Source: Faucicola sp041855445 (lineage in GTDB: Bacteria; Pseudomonadota; Gammaproteobacteria; Pseudomonadales; Moraxellaceae). Taken from it: a stretch of 60,576 bases of DNA. This document shows positions 8,670 to 17,107 of the stretch, piece after piece. The position numbers and the translations under genes are program-made. Each line of letters opens with the position of its first letter. The stretch's first letter is position 1. A model generated the notes under the pieces. The model was given only the letters and a program-made list of their open reading frames with translations, was not told the DNA's origin and did not search any database. The stretch lies in assembly GCA_041855445.1 (NCBI GenBank), contig JBHAEG010000038.1, positions 1 to 60,576 of the forward strand, given 5' to 3'.

Positions 8670-9340
8670 ACCCATTGCCCGTTTTGTAGTTCCATTTGTT
8701 TATCTGCCATTTTTGCTAATTGGCGGTCGTGCGTAACCATTAATAATGCTGTGCCAAAACTATGTTGTAATTCTGATAAAATTTCAAATACGGCATAAGC
8801 GTTAGCATGGTCAAGATTACCTGTTGGCTCATCAGCTAAAATGAGAGATGGTTTGGTGACCAATGCCCGAGCAATCGCAACACGTTGGCGTTCACCGCCT
8901 GATAATTCGCTTGGACGATGAGTCAGTCGATGTGATAAACCAACTTTGTTTAATAACTCAATGGCTTGTTCTCTTGCTTGGGAAATAGATACGGTTGGAC
9001 GCATTAATAATGGCATTGCCACATTTTCCACCGCAGTAAACTCAGCGAGCAAATGATGAAATTGATAAATAAAACCTAAATATTGGTTGCGTAAATTACC
9101 TCGCTGGGTTTCATTAAGCTGGTTTAAACATTGTCCATGTAGCCACACCTCACCAGAAGTCGGTACATCAAGTCCACCTAAAATATGTAGTAATGTGCTT
9201 TTGCCAGAGCCACTCGTGCCAACGATAGCGATTTTTTCTCCTGTATTCATGCTTAAATCTAACCCCCGTAATACAGGGGTATCGACTTTGCCTTCTTGAT
9301 AAATTTTTGTGATATTGGTTGCAGTTAAAATTGCAGTCAT
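8666..9340 (-). CDS. lolD: Lipoprotein-releasing ABC transporter ATPase LolD
   Basis: 224 residues. The Walker A motif GTSGSGKST is at 41-49, the Q-loop is in FIYQFHHLLAEFTAVENVAMPL, the LSGGE signature is at 146-150, Walker B LILADE is at about 166-171 and the H-loop is in MVTHD. The YQFHHLL sequence is typical of LolD/MacB ATPases. It energises LolC/E to release outer-membrane lipoproteins to LolA. It starts 17 nt after lolC on the same strand, consistent with a lolCD operon. Confidence 0.93.
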   Translation of the reverse strand: MTAILTATNITKIYQEGKVDTPVLRGLDLSMNTGEKIAIVGTSGSGKSTLLHILGGLDVPTSGEVWLHGQCLNQLNETQRGNLRNQYLGFIYQFHHLLAEFTAVENVAMPLLMRPTVSISQAREQAIELLNKVGLSHRLTHRPSELSGGERQRVAIARALVTKPSLILADEPTGNLDHANAYAVFEILSELQHSFGTALLMVTHDRQLAKMADKQMELQNGQWV

Positions 9341-9357
9341 AAGTTTAGTTTCTCTTA

Positions 9358-10593
9358 CTATTCATAACGTAACGTTTGAGCTGGTTGAATGCTTGAGGCA
9401 CGTTTGGCAGGATAAATTGTTGCTAAAAAGCTAATGACCAAAGATGCTAAAGCAATCACAAATACATCTCGCCAAGCCAATTCTGAAGGTAAATAATTGA
9501 TAAAATATGCGTCAAATAAATGTAAACCAAATGCTGAATTGAGCCAGCCAACGACATTACTGACTGATAACGCCATCACTACCCCAAGAACTGTACCTGC
9601 CAGCGTACCAATGACCCCAATCACCAGCCCCTGTACCATAAACACTTGAGTAATTAATTTTGGTGAAGCACCAAACGTCTTTAAAATGGCAATATCAGCT
9701 TTTTTATCAGTAACTAACATCACCAACGATGACACAATATTAAATGCAGCAACTAAAATAATTAAAAATAATAGCAAGCCAACCATCGCTTTTTCCATTT
9801 GAATGGCACCAAACAAATTGCCATGGGTTGATGTCCAATCATTTGGTATCAATGTTTGAGGCATAATATTTGCTGACTGTTGAGCGACTGTCGGTGCAAC
9901 AAACAAATCATTTAATTTCATACGAATACCTTGAGCTCCATCGGGTAAACGCAATAAACGTGCCGCATCATTCATGGGAATAAATGCCATTAAACTATTG
10001 ACTTCTGGGCTGATGTCAAAAATCCCACTCACCGTAAATCGTTTAAACCGAGGGATAACGCCAGCAGGTGATGGAGAAGCTTCAGGTAATACTAACGTCA
10101 CTTTATCCCCAAGTGTTACCCCAAGCGAATCAGCCATACTTTGACCAATCACGATATTAAACCCGCCAGCTTGCAATGTTTTAATGTCTCCAGCTGACAT
10201 ATGTTGATGAATAATAGAAACTTTTTCTTCATACTCAGGTTCAATACCCGTCACCATAATACCAGCAACTTGTCCATTTGCCGTCAGCATACCTTGTAAC
10301 TGAATAAAAGGAGCAACCGCCTCAACATTGGGATTTTTAGCAATTTCTTTTGCTAAGGGTTGCCAATTTGGAATAATTTCGCTTGATGTGACAGTTGCCT
10401 GAGGTATCATTCCCAAAATTCGGGTTTTTAACTCTCTATCAAAACCATTCATGACTGATAAAACAGTAATTAATACCGCTACACCAAGCATTAAGCCCAA
10501 CATAGAAATTAACGAAATAAAAGAAATAAATCGATTACTGCGTTCGGCTCGGGTATAACGCAAACCAATAAACAACGCCAATGGACGAAACAT
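9358..10593 (-). CDS. lolC: Lipoprotein-releasing ABC transporter permease LolC/LolE
   Basis: 411 residues from MFRPLALFIGLRYTRAERSN, matching the conserved LolC/E N-terminus; the longer frame from 10713 would add an unlikely 40-residue leader. One membrane helix near 25-47, a periplasmic MacB-like domain (about 48-270) and three C-terminal helices give the standard FtsX-type topology. It works with LolD to extract mature lipoproteins from the inner membrane. A single LolC/E gene appears here, so a homodimeric LolF-like arrangement is possible, but a paralog could lie elsewhere. Confidence 0.9.
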   Translation of the reverse strand: MFRPLALFIGLRYTRAERSNRFISFISLISMLGLMLGVAVLITVLSVMNGFDRELKTRILGMIPQATVTSSEIIPNWQPLAKEIAKNPNVEAVAPFIQLQGMLTANGQVAGIMVTGIEPEYEEKVSIIHQHMSAGDIKTLQAGGFNIVIGQSMADSLGVTLGDKVTLVLPEASPSPAGVIPRFKRFTVSGIFDISPEVNSLMAFIPMNDAARLLRLPDGAQGIRMKLNDLFVAPTVAQQSANIMPQTLIPNDWTSTHGNLFGAIQMEKAMVGLLLFLIILVAAFNIVSSLVMLVTDKKADIAILKTFGASPKLITQVFMVQGLVIGVIGTLAGTVLGVVMALSVSNVVGWLNSAFGLHLFDAYFINYLPSELAWRDVFVIALASLVISFLATIYPAKRASSIQPAQTLRYE

Positions 10594-10775
10594 AATAGAT
10601 ATCCAATTACCTACATCACAAAAAAGCCATAGTCTGCCATATTTTGCGACAAAATGGGCAGGATTTTTTATAATTTTACTTAAAAAAGTGGAAAAAAATA
10701 GAAAATGTAACAAATAAAGATGAAAAAAACAAAACTACCCCCATATTAACACTAATAGAAAAATAGGATAGCTAT

Positions 10776-11723
10776 ATGACTGCGACAACTTTGTTTCCTG
10801 ACACTATCAGCCTTAATCAACAACAATCCGTTGGACATGCTGACCACTGGGCATGTCTGACTGATAACATTCCTAATGATGTACCTCAATGGCTACAACA
10901 ACATATAGATATGGCAACCATACCGCATGGCTTGACCAATGACCAGCCAAGTTTTTTAAATACCTTATTATTATCAGGGAATTTAGACATTCATATAAAT
11001 CAAGTTGTTACTTTAACTGATGCAGGTAAACCAAAATCATTTGTGAATGCGTTTCCTTGCGTGAATAGTCCTTATGGACAATGGGCAATCATTGATAGTA
11101 TCTTACGTTGTGACAAACGCCAAGAAGCAATTTTGCGTTTAAAAACAGATGATGGTACGATTTTATATGCGTTTGACCAGCTGTATACTGTCAATCAGTA
11201 TCATTATAAAAAAAATACCCGTTATTTTGTAAACTTAAGTGCGTTTGCTTACGAAGTTCAACCAAGCAATAAATCAGAAATTATTACTGTTAGAGAGCCT
11301 GAAGCTATTCGTTATCATCTTGCATTTCATGACATTTTAGCCAAAAATAACAACAATCCTCCGATTGATTTAGAACAACAAATTGCCAAATGGCAACCAG
11401 ACCCCAGTCAGCTACCACTTGAACCTATTCAAATCAATGTTGGACATATGTGTGCTTATTTATTTGGTGACACGATTGGGCAACAAGATGAGGCATGGTG
11501 TCAAGGTCAAGTTTTAGGCATGCAATCTACCCAGTTTAATCAAATTGCATGTGTTCTATTAGATGTCGTTATTTTGCGAGAAAGTTTGGATAATCCAGTG
11601 GTAATTCGTATTGCAGTACATCGTGACAAATTAGCAAAAAATATTCGAGTGGGTGACTATATTCAAGCTAACATTTGGTTACAATTAGCCATCTACAAAG
11701 AAAATCAATATTCCAAAAAATAA
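10776..11723 (+). CDS. Uncharacterised conserved protein, 315 aa
   Basis: I do not recognise the family. The protein has no signal peptide or membrane helix and is acidic to neutral. Its C-terminal 100 residues look like a compact beta domain (GQVLGMQSTQFNQIACVLLD, VIRIAVHRDKLAKNI, DYIQANIWLQLAIY) that could be OB-like, but this is only pattern reading. The N-terminal half contains a second beta-rich stretch (NAFPCVNSPYGQWAIIDS). It is divergent from lolC and closed by its own terminator at 11744, so it is probably monocistronic. Codon use matches its neighbours and the frame is intact over 316 codons. Confidence 0.8.
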   Translation: MTATTLFPDTISLNQQQSVGHADHWACLTDNIPNDVPQWLQQHIDMATIPHGLTNDQPSFLNTLLLSGNLDIHINQVVTLTDAGKPKSFVNAFPCVNSPYGQWAIIDSILRCDKRQEAILRLKTDDGTILYAFDQLYTVNQYHYKKNTRYFVNLSAFAYEVQPSNKSEIITVREPEAIRYHLAFHDILAKNNNNPPIDLEQQIAKWQPDPSQLPLEPIQINVGHMCAYLFGDTIGQQDEAWCQGQVLGMQSTQFNQIACVLLDVVILRESLDNPVVIRIAVHRDKLAKNIRVGDYIQANIWLQLAIYKENQYSKK

Positions 11724-11743
11724 TTTTGGCATATCAATTATTT

Positions 11744-11775
11744 AAAAAACCCTTATTTTTGTAAAGGGTTTTTTA
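11744..11775 (+). terminator. Intrinsic terminator
   Basis: Arms AAAAAACCCTT (11744-11754) and AAGGGTTTTTT (11764-11774) around a 9-nt loop, with the T run at the 3' side. Confidence 0.8.
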
Positions 11776-11801
11776 GGTAGAAAAAAACCTGTCATTTAAT
11801 C

Positions 11802-12044
11802 GTGAAAAAGCAACAGAATATCGAAAAGGCATTGAAAACGTTACGCTTTTCAATTACCTTATTATCTGTGAACTCGCTAACATTAACTTTCTTAGGAATA
11901 TTTGCAATGAAACAAACATCATCATCTTTTGTGAAACAACCGTTTGGTCTAGCCACTAAAGGTATGGAACACAATTTATTACCATTTGTATTTTTCGTTT
12001 TTGGTATGGCGGTGATGGTTAAATTAATTCATTTTGCAGGTTAA
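11802..12044 (+). CDS. Small two-helix membrane protein (hypothetical)
   Basis: 80 residues if started at the GTG at 11802; the ribosome site is poor and no earlier start is available after the terminator. Two hydrophobic segments (about 17-36 and 60-78) are separated by a polar loop containing FVKQPFGLATKGMEHN. There is no family I recognise. The frame is intact, uses codons like its neighbours, and lies between a terminator and the convergent SCP2-domain gene. It could be a genuine small inner-membrane protein or a chance ORF. Confidence 0.45.
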   Translation: MKKQQNIEKALKTLRFSITLLSVNSLTLTFLGIFAMKQTSSSFVKQPFGLATKGMEHNLLPFVFFVFGMAVMVKLIHFAG

Positions 12045-12067
12045 TGTTGCTAAAGGTTAAGGTTAGG

Positions 12068-12460
12068 TTAGGCAACTTCTGTTATTGCAAGAATGTTTTT
12101 AAATAAAGCTTTTTGTTCTGCACTTGGTGTTGCAGTTTGAATAGACATAAGTTGCCCCATATCGCCTTCTACTTTAATCTTCCCTTCCATAAACGCTTGC
12201 ATTGCATAGTTCATATCACGTTCTAAAAATACCGCTTTTAAGGTTTTAGCATCTAAAATTAAAGTAGTTAAAGCACCTTCTTTTAAGCCTTGATGAATAT
12301 TACCCTCATAAAATGATGCAGAAACTTCACCATCAGCTGTATCAGTCACTTTTAAATTAATTGTTAAGTTTTTAATGACAGGTGGCAAGTTTAAATCGCC
12401 TGCTTGAGCAGTTAATTGTGCTACTTCATCAAACCATGCTTGTGTTAAAAAAATCGCCAT
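12068..12460 (-). CDS. SCP2 sterol-binding-domain protein
   Basis: 130 residues forming a single SCP2-like lipid-binding fold: NLTINLKVTDTADGEVSASF beta strands, then ALTTLILDAKTLKAVFLERD and the typical AMQAFMEGKIKVEGDMGQLM helix-strand end seen in bacterial stand-alone SCP2 proteins. Bacterial members bind hydrophobic ligands; the ligand here is unknown. AAAGGAAAATTT precedes the ATG. It is transcribed alone toward the small membrane protein, and its 5' side faces the 426-bp gap before ccoN. Confidence 0.85.
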   Translation of the reverse strand: MAIFLTQAWFDEVAQLTAQAGDLNLPPVIKNLTINLKVTDTADGEVSASFYEGNIHQGLKEGALTTLILDAKTLKAVFLERDMNYAMQAFMEGKIKVEGDMGQLMSIQTATPSAEQKALFKNILAITEVA

Positions 12461-12886
12461 AAATTTTCCTTTGATAGGTGTTGTAAAAAATTTTCACCTA
12501 TTATACATAGATTTGTTGGTGAATTGTTGAGATTATGAAAATAATTCCTTGACAGTTTCAAGGTTTTTTACGATAGTGATACTAAAATCCATAAAATATA
12601 CAATTTTTTTTACATTCTAGCCGTTACATTAGGTGATATTTGGTAAATATTGAGTTACAATACCACACATGAAGTCGGGAGTTTTTACATATAAGACAAG
12701 TTTTTGTGGTTGCCAGCTATCGCTAGCATATTTTAATGAAAATTTTTAGTATAATTGAGTACAAATTAAATTTTCCAGTCTAGTGATGGTATGAAAATAG
12801 TTGATTTTTAATTATTTTCTGGTAGTGACAGCAAGGTTGGTTGTAATAAACTTTTTGATATTATTGGCTGTAAAGGAAATCATCGA
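12461..12886. other. 426-bp intergenic region between SCP2-domain gene and ccoN
   Basis: No convincing gene in either strand. A TATAAT hexamer at 12750-12755 could be a ccoN -10 box but lacks a clear -35. A perfect inverted repeat, CCTTGA-5 nt-TCAAGG (12547-12563), is followed by six T residues; it resembles a weak terminator or an operator. It is not a standard FNR/Anr site because the TTGA and TCAA halves are 5 rather than 6 nt apart. A second small palindrome, ATATTT-GGT-AAATAT, lies near 12637. Confidence 0.4.
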
Positions 12887-14353
12887 ATGAATTTACAAAA
12901 CACAGCAATACCTATTAACGATGATTACGAAATTAGCTTGATTAAGCTGTTTGCAATCATGACGGTTGTATGGGGTATTATCGGTATGGCAGTTGGGGTG
13001 TTCATTGCATCGCAGTTAGCATGGCCTCAACTTAATTTTGGCATTGAATGGCTAACGTTTAGCCGTCTGCGTCCTCTTCACACCAATGCGGTTATTTTTG
13101 CATTTGGTGGTTCAGCATTGTTTGCTACTTCTTATTATATTGTTCAAAGAACGTGTAAAACTCGTTTGTTTGCCCCCTATTTAGCTTGGTTTACTTTTTG
13201 GGGTTGGCAGGCTATTATTGTGTCTGCGGTGATTACTTTGCCACTTGGTTTGACCAGTGCAAAAGAATATGCCGAACTAGAATGGCCGATTGATATTGCC
13301 ATTGCAGTAGTATGGGTTGCTTATGCTATCGTGTTTTTTGGTACATTGATTAAGCGTAAAACTTCTCATATTTATGTGGCGAACTGGTTCTTTGCAGCAT
13401 TTATTATCACAATTGCGTTATTGCATATTGTTAATAGTTTGGCTGTACCATTGTCAGGCTGGAAATCTTATTCATTATTTGGCGGTGCAACTGATGCGAT
13501 GGTGCAATGGTGGTATGGTCATAATGCGGTAGGTTTCTATTTAACAGCGGCGTTCTTAGGTATGATGTATTATTTCGTGCCTGTACAAATTGGTCGTCCT
13601 GTTTATTCTTATCGCTTGTCTATTGTGCATTTTTGGGCGTTAATTGCTGCCTATATGTGGGCGGGTGGTCACCATTTACATTATTCAGCATTACCTGACT
13701 GGGCTCAGTCTTTAGGTATGGTGTTTTCATTGATTTTATTTGCTCCATCTTGGGGTGGTATGATTAATGGGGTATTGACGCTATCTGGTAGCTGGGATAA
13801 ATTACGTACAGACCCAATTATTCGCTTCTTAATTGTTGCGTTATCGTTCTATGCGATGTCTACCTTTGAAGGTCCAATGATGTCGATTAAAACAGTTAAT
13901 GCGTTGTCACACAATACTGACTGGACTGTAGGTCACGTTCACTCTGGTGCGTTAGGCTGGGTGGGTATGATTACAATTGGTTCTATTTATGTGTTAATTC
14001 CACGTTTATGGAACAAAGAGAAAATGTATTCAATAGACTTGATTACAGCTCATTTCTGGTTAGCAACTGCAGGTACGGTTTTTTATATCGTGTCAATGTG
14101 GATTTCTGGTATTGGTCAAGGTATGATGTGGCGTGCCACAAACCCAGATGGAACATTGGTTTATAGCTTTGTTGATACAGTGTTATTCTCTCATTATCCT
14201 TATATTGGTCGTGCATTTGGTGGTTTCTTGTATGTGACTGGTATGTTTGTTATGGCATATAATGTTTACAAAACAATTACCATGCCAAGTACAAAACGTG
14301 TTGATGCAGGGGAAACGTCTGTTGTAGAACCAATGACCACAAGACAATCATAA
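12887..14353 (+). CDS. ccoN: cbb3-type cytochrome c oxidase subunit I
   Basis: 488 residues, the usual CcoN length, with about 12 membrane helices. Haem and copper ligand regions are visible: RLRPLHTNAVIF (low-spin haem His), WWYGHNAVGFYLT and GGHHLHYSALPDW (CuB His and haem b3 region), and WTVGHVHSGALGW near the C-terminus. It reduces oxygen at the binuclear centre in the inner membrane. AAGGAAA lies 8 nt before the ATG. First gene of ccoNOQP; no ccoGHIS maturation genes follow here. Confidence 0.97.
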   Translation: MNLQNTAIPINDDYEISLIKLFAIMTVVWGIIGMAVGVFIASQLAWPQLNFGIEWLTFSRLRPLHTNAVIFAFGGSALFATSYYIVQRTCKTRLFAPYLAWFTFWGWQAIIVSAVITLPLGLTSAKEYAELEWPIDIAIAVVWVAYAIVFFGTLIKRKTSHIYVANWFFAAFIITIALLHIVNSLAVPLSGWKSYSLFGGATDAMVQWWYGHNAVGFYLTAAFLGMMYYFVPVQIGRPVYSYRLSIVHFWALIAAYMWAGGHHLHYSALPDWAQSLGMVFSLILFAPSWGGMINGVLTLSGSWDKLRTDPIIRFLIVALSFYAMSTFEGPMMSIKTVNALSHNTDWTVGHVHSGALGWVGMITIGSIYVLIPRLWNKEKMYSIDLITAHFWLATAGTVFYIVSMWISGIGQGMMWRATNPDGTLVYSFVDTVLFSHYPYIGRAFGGFLYVTGMFVMAYNVYKTITMPSTKRVDAGETSVVEPMTTRQS

Positions 14354-14367
14354 GTGGGAGACAAATC

Positions 14368-14988
14368 ATGGCAAAAATGAATCATGAAATTATTGAAAAA
14401 AATACAGGTCTTTTACTTATTCTTGTTGTCGTTGCAATTAGTTTTGCAACATTGGTAGAGATTGTACCATTAATTTTTAGTAAAGATGTGAACAAGCCAT
14501 TACCAAACATGAAGCCATGGACAGCGTTAGAGTTAGAAGGTCGTGATATTTATATCCGTGAAGGTTGTCACGTATGTCATACTCAAATGATTCGTCCATT
14601 GCGTGCCGAAGTAGAACGTTATGGGCCGTATTCTCGTGCAGCTGAGTCTACATGGGACCACCCATTTTTGTGGGGTTCAAAACGTACAGGGCCTGACTTA
14701 GCTCGTGTTGGTGGACGTTATTCTGATGATTGGCAAAGAGAGCATTTAATTGACCCTCAATCACTTGTACCTGAATCAGTGATGCCACCATTCCCATGGC
14801 TTGCGAAAAAAGAAGTTAATGGTGAAAAAGTGCAAGAAAAAATGCGTTTATTCCGTGACCGTTTTGGTGTACCGTATAGTGACGCAGATATTGCAGCTGC
14901 CCCTGACCAAGTGCAAGGCAAAACCGAGCTAGATGCTGTTGTGGCATATTTACAGCAACTTGGGAAAGCAATGGAAGGACAACGCTAA
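14368..14988 (+). CDS. ccoO: cbb3-type cytochrome c oxidase subunit II (mono-haem)
   Basis: 206 residues. One N-terminal membrane helix (about 14-36) anchors a periplasmic domain with the CxxCH haem c motif CHVCH at 67-71 followed by TQMIRPLR, diagnostic of CcoO. WDHPFLWGSKRTGPDLARVG is the conserved subunit II block. It passes electrons from CcoP or soluble cytochromes to CcoN. GTGGGAG sits just upstream. Its TAA overlaps the ccoQ ATG (TAATG), so the two are translationally coupled. Confidence 0.97.
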   Translation: MAKMNHEIIEKNTGLLLILVVVAISFATLVEIVPLIFSKDVNKPLPNMKPWTALELEGRDIYIREGCHVCHTQMIRPLRAEVERYGPYSRAAESTWDHPFLWGSKRTGPDLARVGGRYSDDWQREHLIDPQSLVPESVMPPFPWLAKKEVNGEKVQEKMRLFRDRFGVPYSDADIAAAPDQVQGKTELDAVVAYLQQLGKAMEGQR

Positions 14989-15167
14989 TGTCATTAGGCA
15001 CATTGCATAGTATCGCCACTGTGGCGGCATTTATTGCCTTCTTAGCAATCGTTTGGTGGGCATACTCACCCGAAAATCGAGAAAGATTTGAAAAAGATGC
15101 ACAACTTGCATTAGATGATGATGATATTGATGTCACATCATCACAATGCAATAAGGATAAAAAATGA
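14988..15167 (+). CDS. ccoQ: cbb3-type cytochrome c oxidase small subunit CcoQ
   Basis: 59 residues, too short for many ORF cut-offs. It reads MSLGTLHSIATVAAFIAFLA then IVWWAYSPENRERFEKDAQL, a single membrane helix followed by the WAYSPENRERFE-type motif that defines CcoQ/FixQ. An acidic DDDD run and a C-terminal Cys-containing tail follow. CcoQ stabilises the CcoNOP complex. It overlaps ccoO at TAATG and ccoP at ATGA, fitting strict co-translation in ccoNOQP. Confidence 0.92.
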   Translation: MSLGTLHSIATVAAFIAFLAIVWWAYSPENRERFEKDAQLALDDDDIDVTSSQCNKDKK

Positions 15168-16228
15168 GCCTATTTTGGAGTTTATGGGTTACGATTTTAA
15201 GCCTTGCCTGTTGGTTGTTTATTCTCTGTGTTTTGGTGTTTACTTTGCGTTATCGTCCAAAACTTGAAAAAGATGGCACGACAGGTCATACTTATGATGG
15301 TATCCAAGAATATGACCGTCCATTACCTAAATGGTGGCTATGGATTTTTTGGGGAACATTGATTTGGGGACTAGGGTATTTTGTATTATTCCCAAGTATT
15401 ATGCCAAATTATTGGAAAGGTATCACGACCGTTAATATTGATGGGAAAGAAGTTGCTTGGACGAGTGATAACGAATTAAAAAGTGACTATGCCTCAAATA
15501 ATACAACATTTTTAAAAAGCTTTAATGAAAAAATCTTACAAGACCCAGCTGTGACTAAACAATTGGTTGAGTTAGAAAAGCTACAATTAGAGCAACGTAA
15601 AAATGCTGAGCCAAACCCAGATTTACAAAAACAAATTAATGATAACATTGTTGCTTTAGCACCAGCCGTAGAAAAATTAGCAAGCAATCCGCAAGCAATT
15701 AAAATTGGACAACGCTTGTTTTTACAAAACTGTGCGTTATGTCATGGCTCGCAGGCAAAAGGTGCAAAAGGTTATCCTAACTTGACTGATAAAGACTGGA
15801 TTTATGGTGGTAAACCAGAACAAATCTTATTAACCATTCAAAATGGTCGTGTTGGTGCAATGGCTGCATGGAAAAATCAAGTGGGTGAAGATGGCGTGCG
15901 TGCAGTTGCAGAATATGTTTTATCACTATCACCAAATAAAGGCTCAAAAGCTAACGGCGAACTTGATAAAACATTGGTTAATCAAGGTAAAGCCATTTTT
16001 GACGCAAACTGTGTGGTGTGTCATGGTGCAGAAGGTAAAGGTAATCACGACTTAGGTGCAGTAAATTTAACAGATGATGTTTGGTTATTTGGTGGCGACC
16101 GTGAAGATGTTCGCACAACTATTCGTCATGGTCGTGCAGGTGTGATGCCTGAATGGAATACCAAGCTAGGTAACGAACGTGTGTTACTATTGGCTAGCTA
16201 TATTTATTCTTTAGATAAAGCTAAATAA
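15164..16228 (+). CDS. ccoP: cbb3-type cytochrome c oxidase subunit III (di-haem)
   Basis: 354 residues. Two N-terminal membrane helices (about 3-25 and 58-78) flank YDGIQEYDRPLPKWW, the CcoP signature. Two haem c sites follow: CALCH at 190-194 and CVVCH at 283-287, each in a cytochrome c domain ending with a Met-ligand region (GAMAAW, GVMPEW). It receives electrons from cytochrome c and hands them to CcoO/CcoN. It starts within the ccoQ stop and is closed by a terminator at 16247. Confidence 0.97.
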   Translation: MSLFWSLWVTILSLACWLFILCVLVFTLRYRPKLEKDGTTGHTYDGIQEYDRPLPKWWLWIFWGTLIWGLGYFVLFPSIMPNYWKGITTVNIDGKEVAWTSDNELKSDYASNNTTFLKSFNEKILQDPAVTKQLVELEKLQLEQRKNAEPNPDLQKQINDNIVALAPAVEKLASNPQAIKIGQRLFLQNCALCHGSQAKGAKGYPNLTDKDWIYGGKPEQILLTIQNGRVGAMAAWKNQVGEDGVRAVAEYVLSLSPNKGSKANGELDKTLVNQGKAIFDANCVVCHGAEGKGNHDLGAVNLTDDVWLFGGDREDVRTTIRHGRAGVMPEWNTKLGNERVLLLASYIYSLDKAK

Positions 16229-16246
16229 AATATTTTTTAAAATAAG

Positions 16247-16272
16247 AAGCGAACGAAAGGTTCGCTTTTTTA
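16247..16272 (+). terminator. Intrinsic terminator of ccoNOQP
   Basis: Eight-base arms AAGCGAAC (16247-16254) and GTTCGCTT (16260-16267), 5-nt loop, then T residues. It overlaps the 3' end of the convergent YdcF-like gene by a few bases. Confidence 0.8.
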
Positions 16273-17046
16273 GTATTCATTTAATATCCAGCCACTAATA
16301 AATGCAAAATATTCTCGAAGCCAAACGTTAAAACGGGTTTTTAAGGGTGTTGGACTACCTACTACCACGATATTTTGATAACCTTGTTTTTTTGCAATGG
16401 CTTTGGCACGAAGTGTATGAAAATCGCTACTAACAATGGCGATAGGCTGTGTTAAAAGAATATTATGTTGTTGTAAAATTTGCTGAGAATTTTTTAAATT
16501 CAGCTCAGTGCTTGTACTGTTTGCCTCTAAAATCATTCTTGATAAAGGTAAATTATATTTTTCCTGTAAATAATTTGCCATTACTTCTGCTTCGCTTTGG
16601 GTTTTGGCAAATCCAATACCGCCCGATAAAATTAATAATGCGTTGGGTTGAGACAATGCAAGTCTAGCAGAACTATCTAAACGACTGGCTAAAATTGGAC
16701 TTGGTTTACCGTTTTTAAAACCAGAACCCAATACAATAATTGCATTGACTGTCGGAATATAAGAATTTTTACTGATATTTTGTTGTAAAATTAAAATAAA
16801 ACCAATAAAACTGATAAACCAAATCGTAAAAGCAACCCAAAATCCTCGCCAAACCATGTGTAAATTTTTATGCAATTGCAAAAAATTGTGTATTTCTTTC
16901 CAAAAAATCGCTTGAATTAAAAAAATCAATCCAATAATTGCAGGTAATACTGTCCCAAGATTAATTCTTCTTAAACCAATAAAAATAGCACCATTGAGAA
17001 ATAAAATCGTACCAACTATCAACAAAATAAAACGAATAATTTGCAT
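16270..17046 (-). CDS. YdcF/ElyC/SanA-family membrane protein (DUF218)
   Basis: 258 residues. Three N-terminal hydrophobic segments (about 3-21, 29-47 and 66-89) precede a DUF218 domain beginning AIIVLGSGFKNGKPSPILASRL and continuing LLILSGGIGFAKTQSEAEVM, EANSTSTELNLKNS and IAIVSSDFHTLRAKAIAKKQGY. All the conserved GG, SE, ST and FH positions of the YdcF fold are present. Relatives (ElyC, SanA) affect envelope integrity; the biochemical function is not established. It converges on ccoP and is divergent from comEC. Confidence 0.88.
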   Translation of the reverse strand: MQIIRFILLIVGTILFLNGAIFIGLRRINLGTVLPAIIGLIFLIQAIFWKEIHNFLQLHKNLHMVWRGFWVAFTIWFISFIGFILILQQNISKNSYIPTVNAIIVLGSGFKNGKPSPILASRLDSSARLALSQPNALLILSGGIGFAKTQSEAEVMANYLQEKYNLPLSRMILEANSTSTELNLKNSQQILQQHNILLTQPIAIVSSDFHTLRAKAIAKKQGYQNIVVVGSPTPLKTRFNVWLREYFAFISGWILNEY

Positions 17047-17107
17047 AATAAACCTTTAACTCTAGCTATGATATAATGGTATAAGTTTTTGATTTATAGG
17101 TGTTTTT

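Noticed and set aside
12547..12563. FNR/Anr-box-like inverted repeat upstream of ccoN
   Set aside because: The TTGA and TCAA half-sites are 5 nt apart, not the 6 needed, and it lies about 325 bp from ccoN; it is more likely a terminator-like hairpin.
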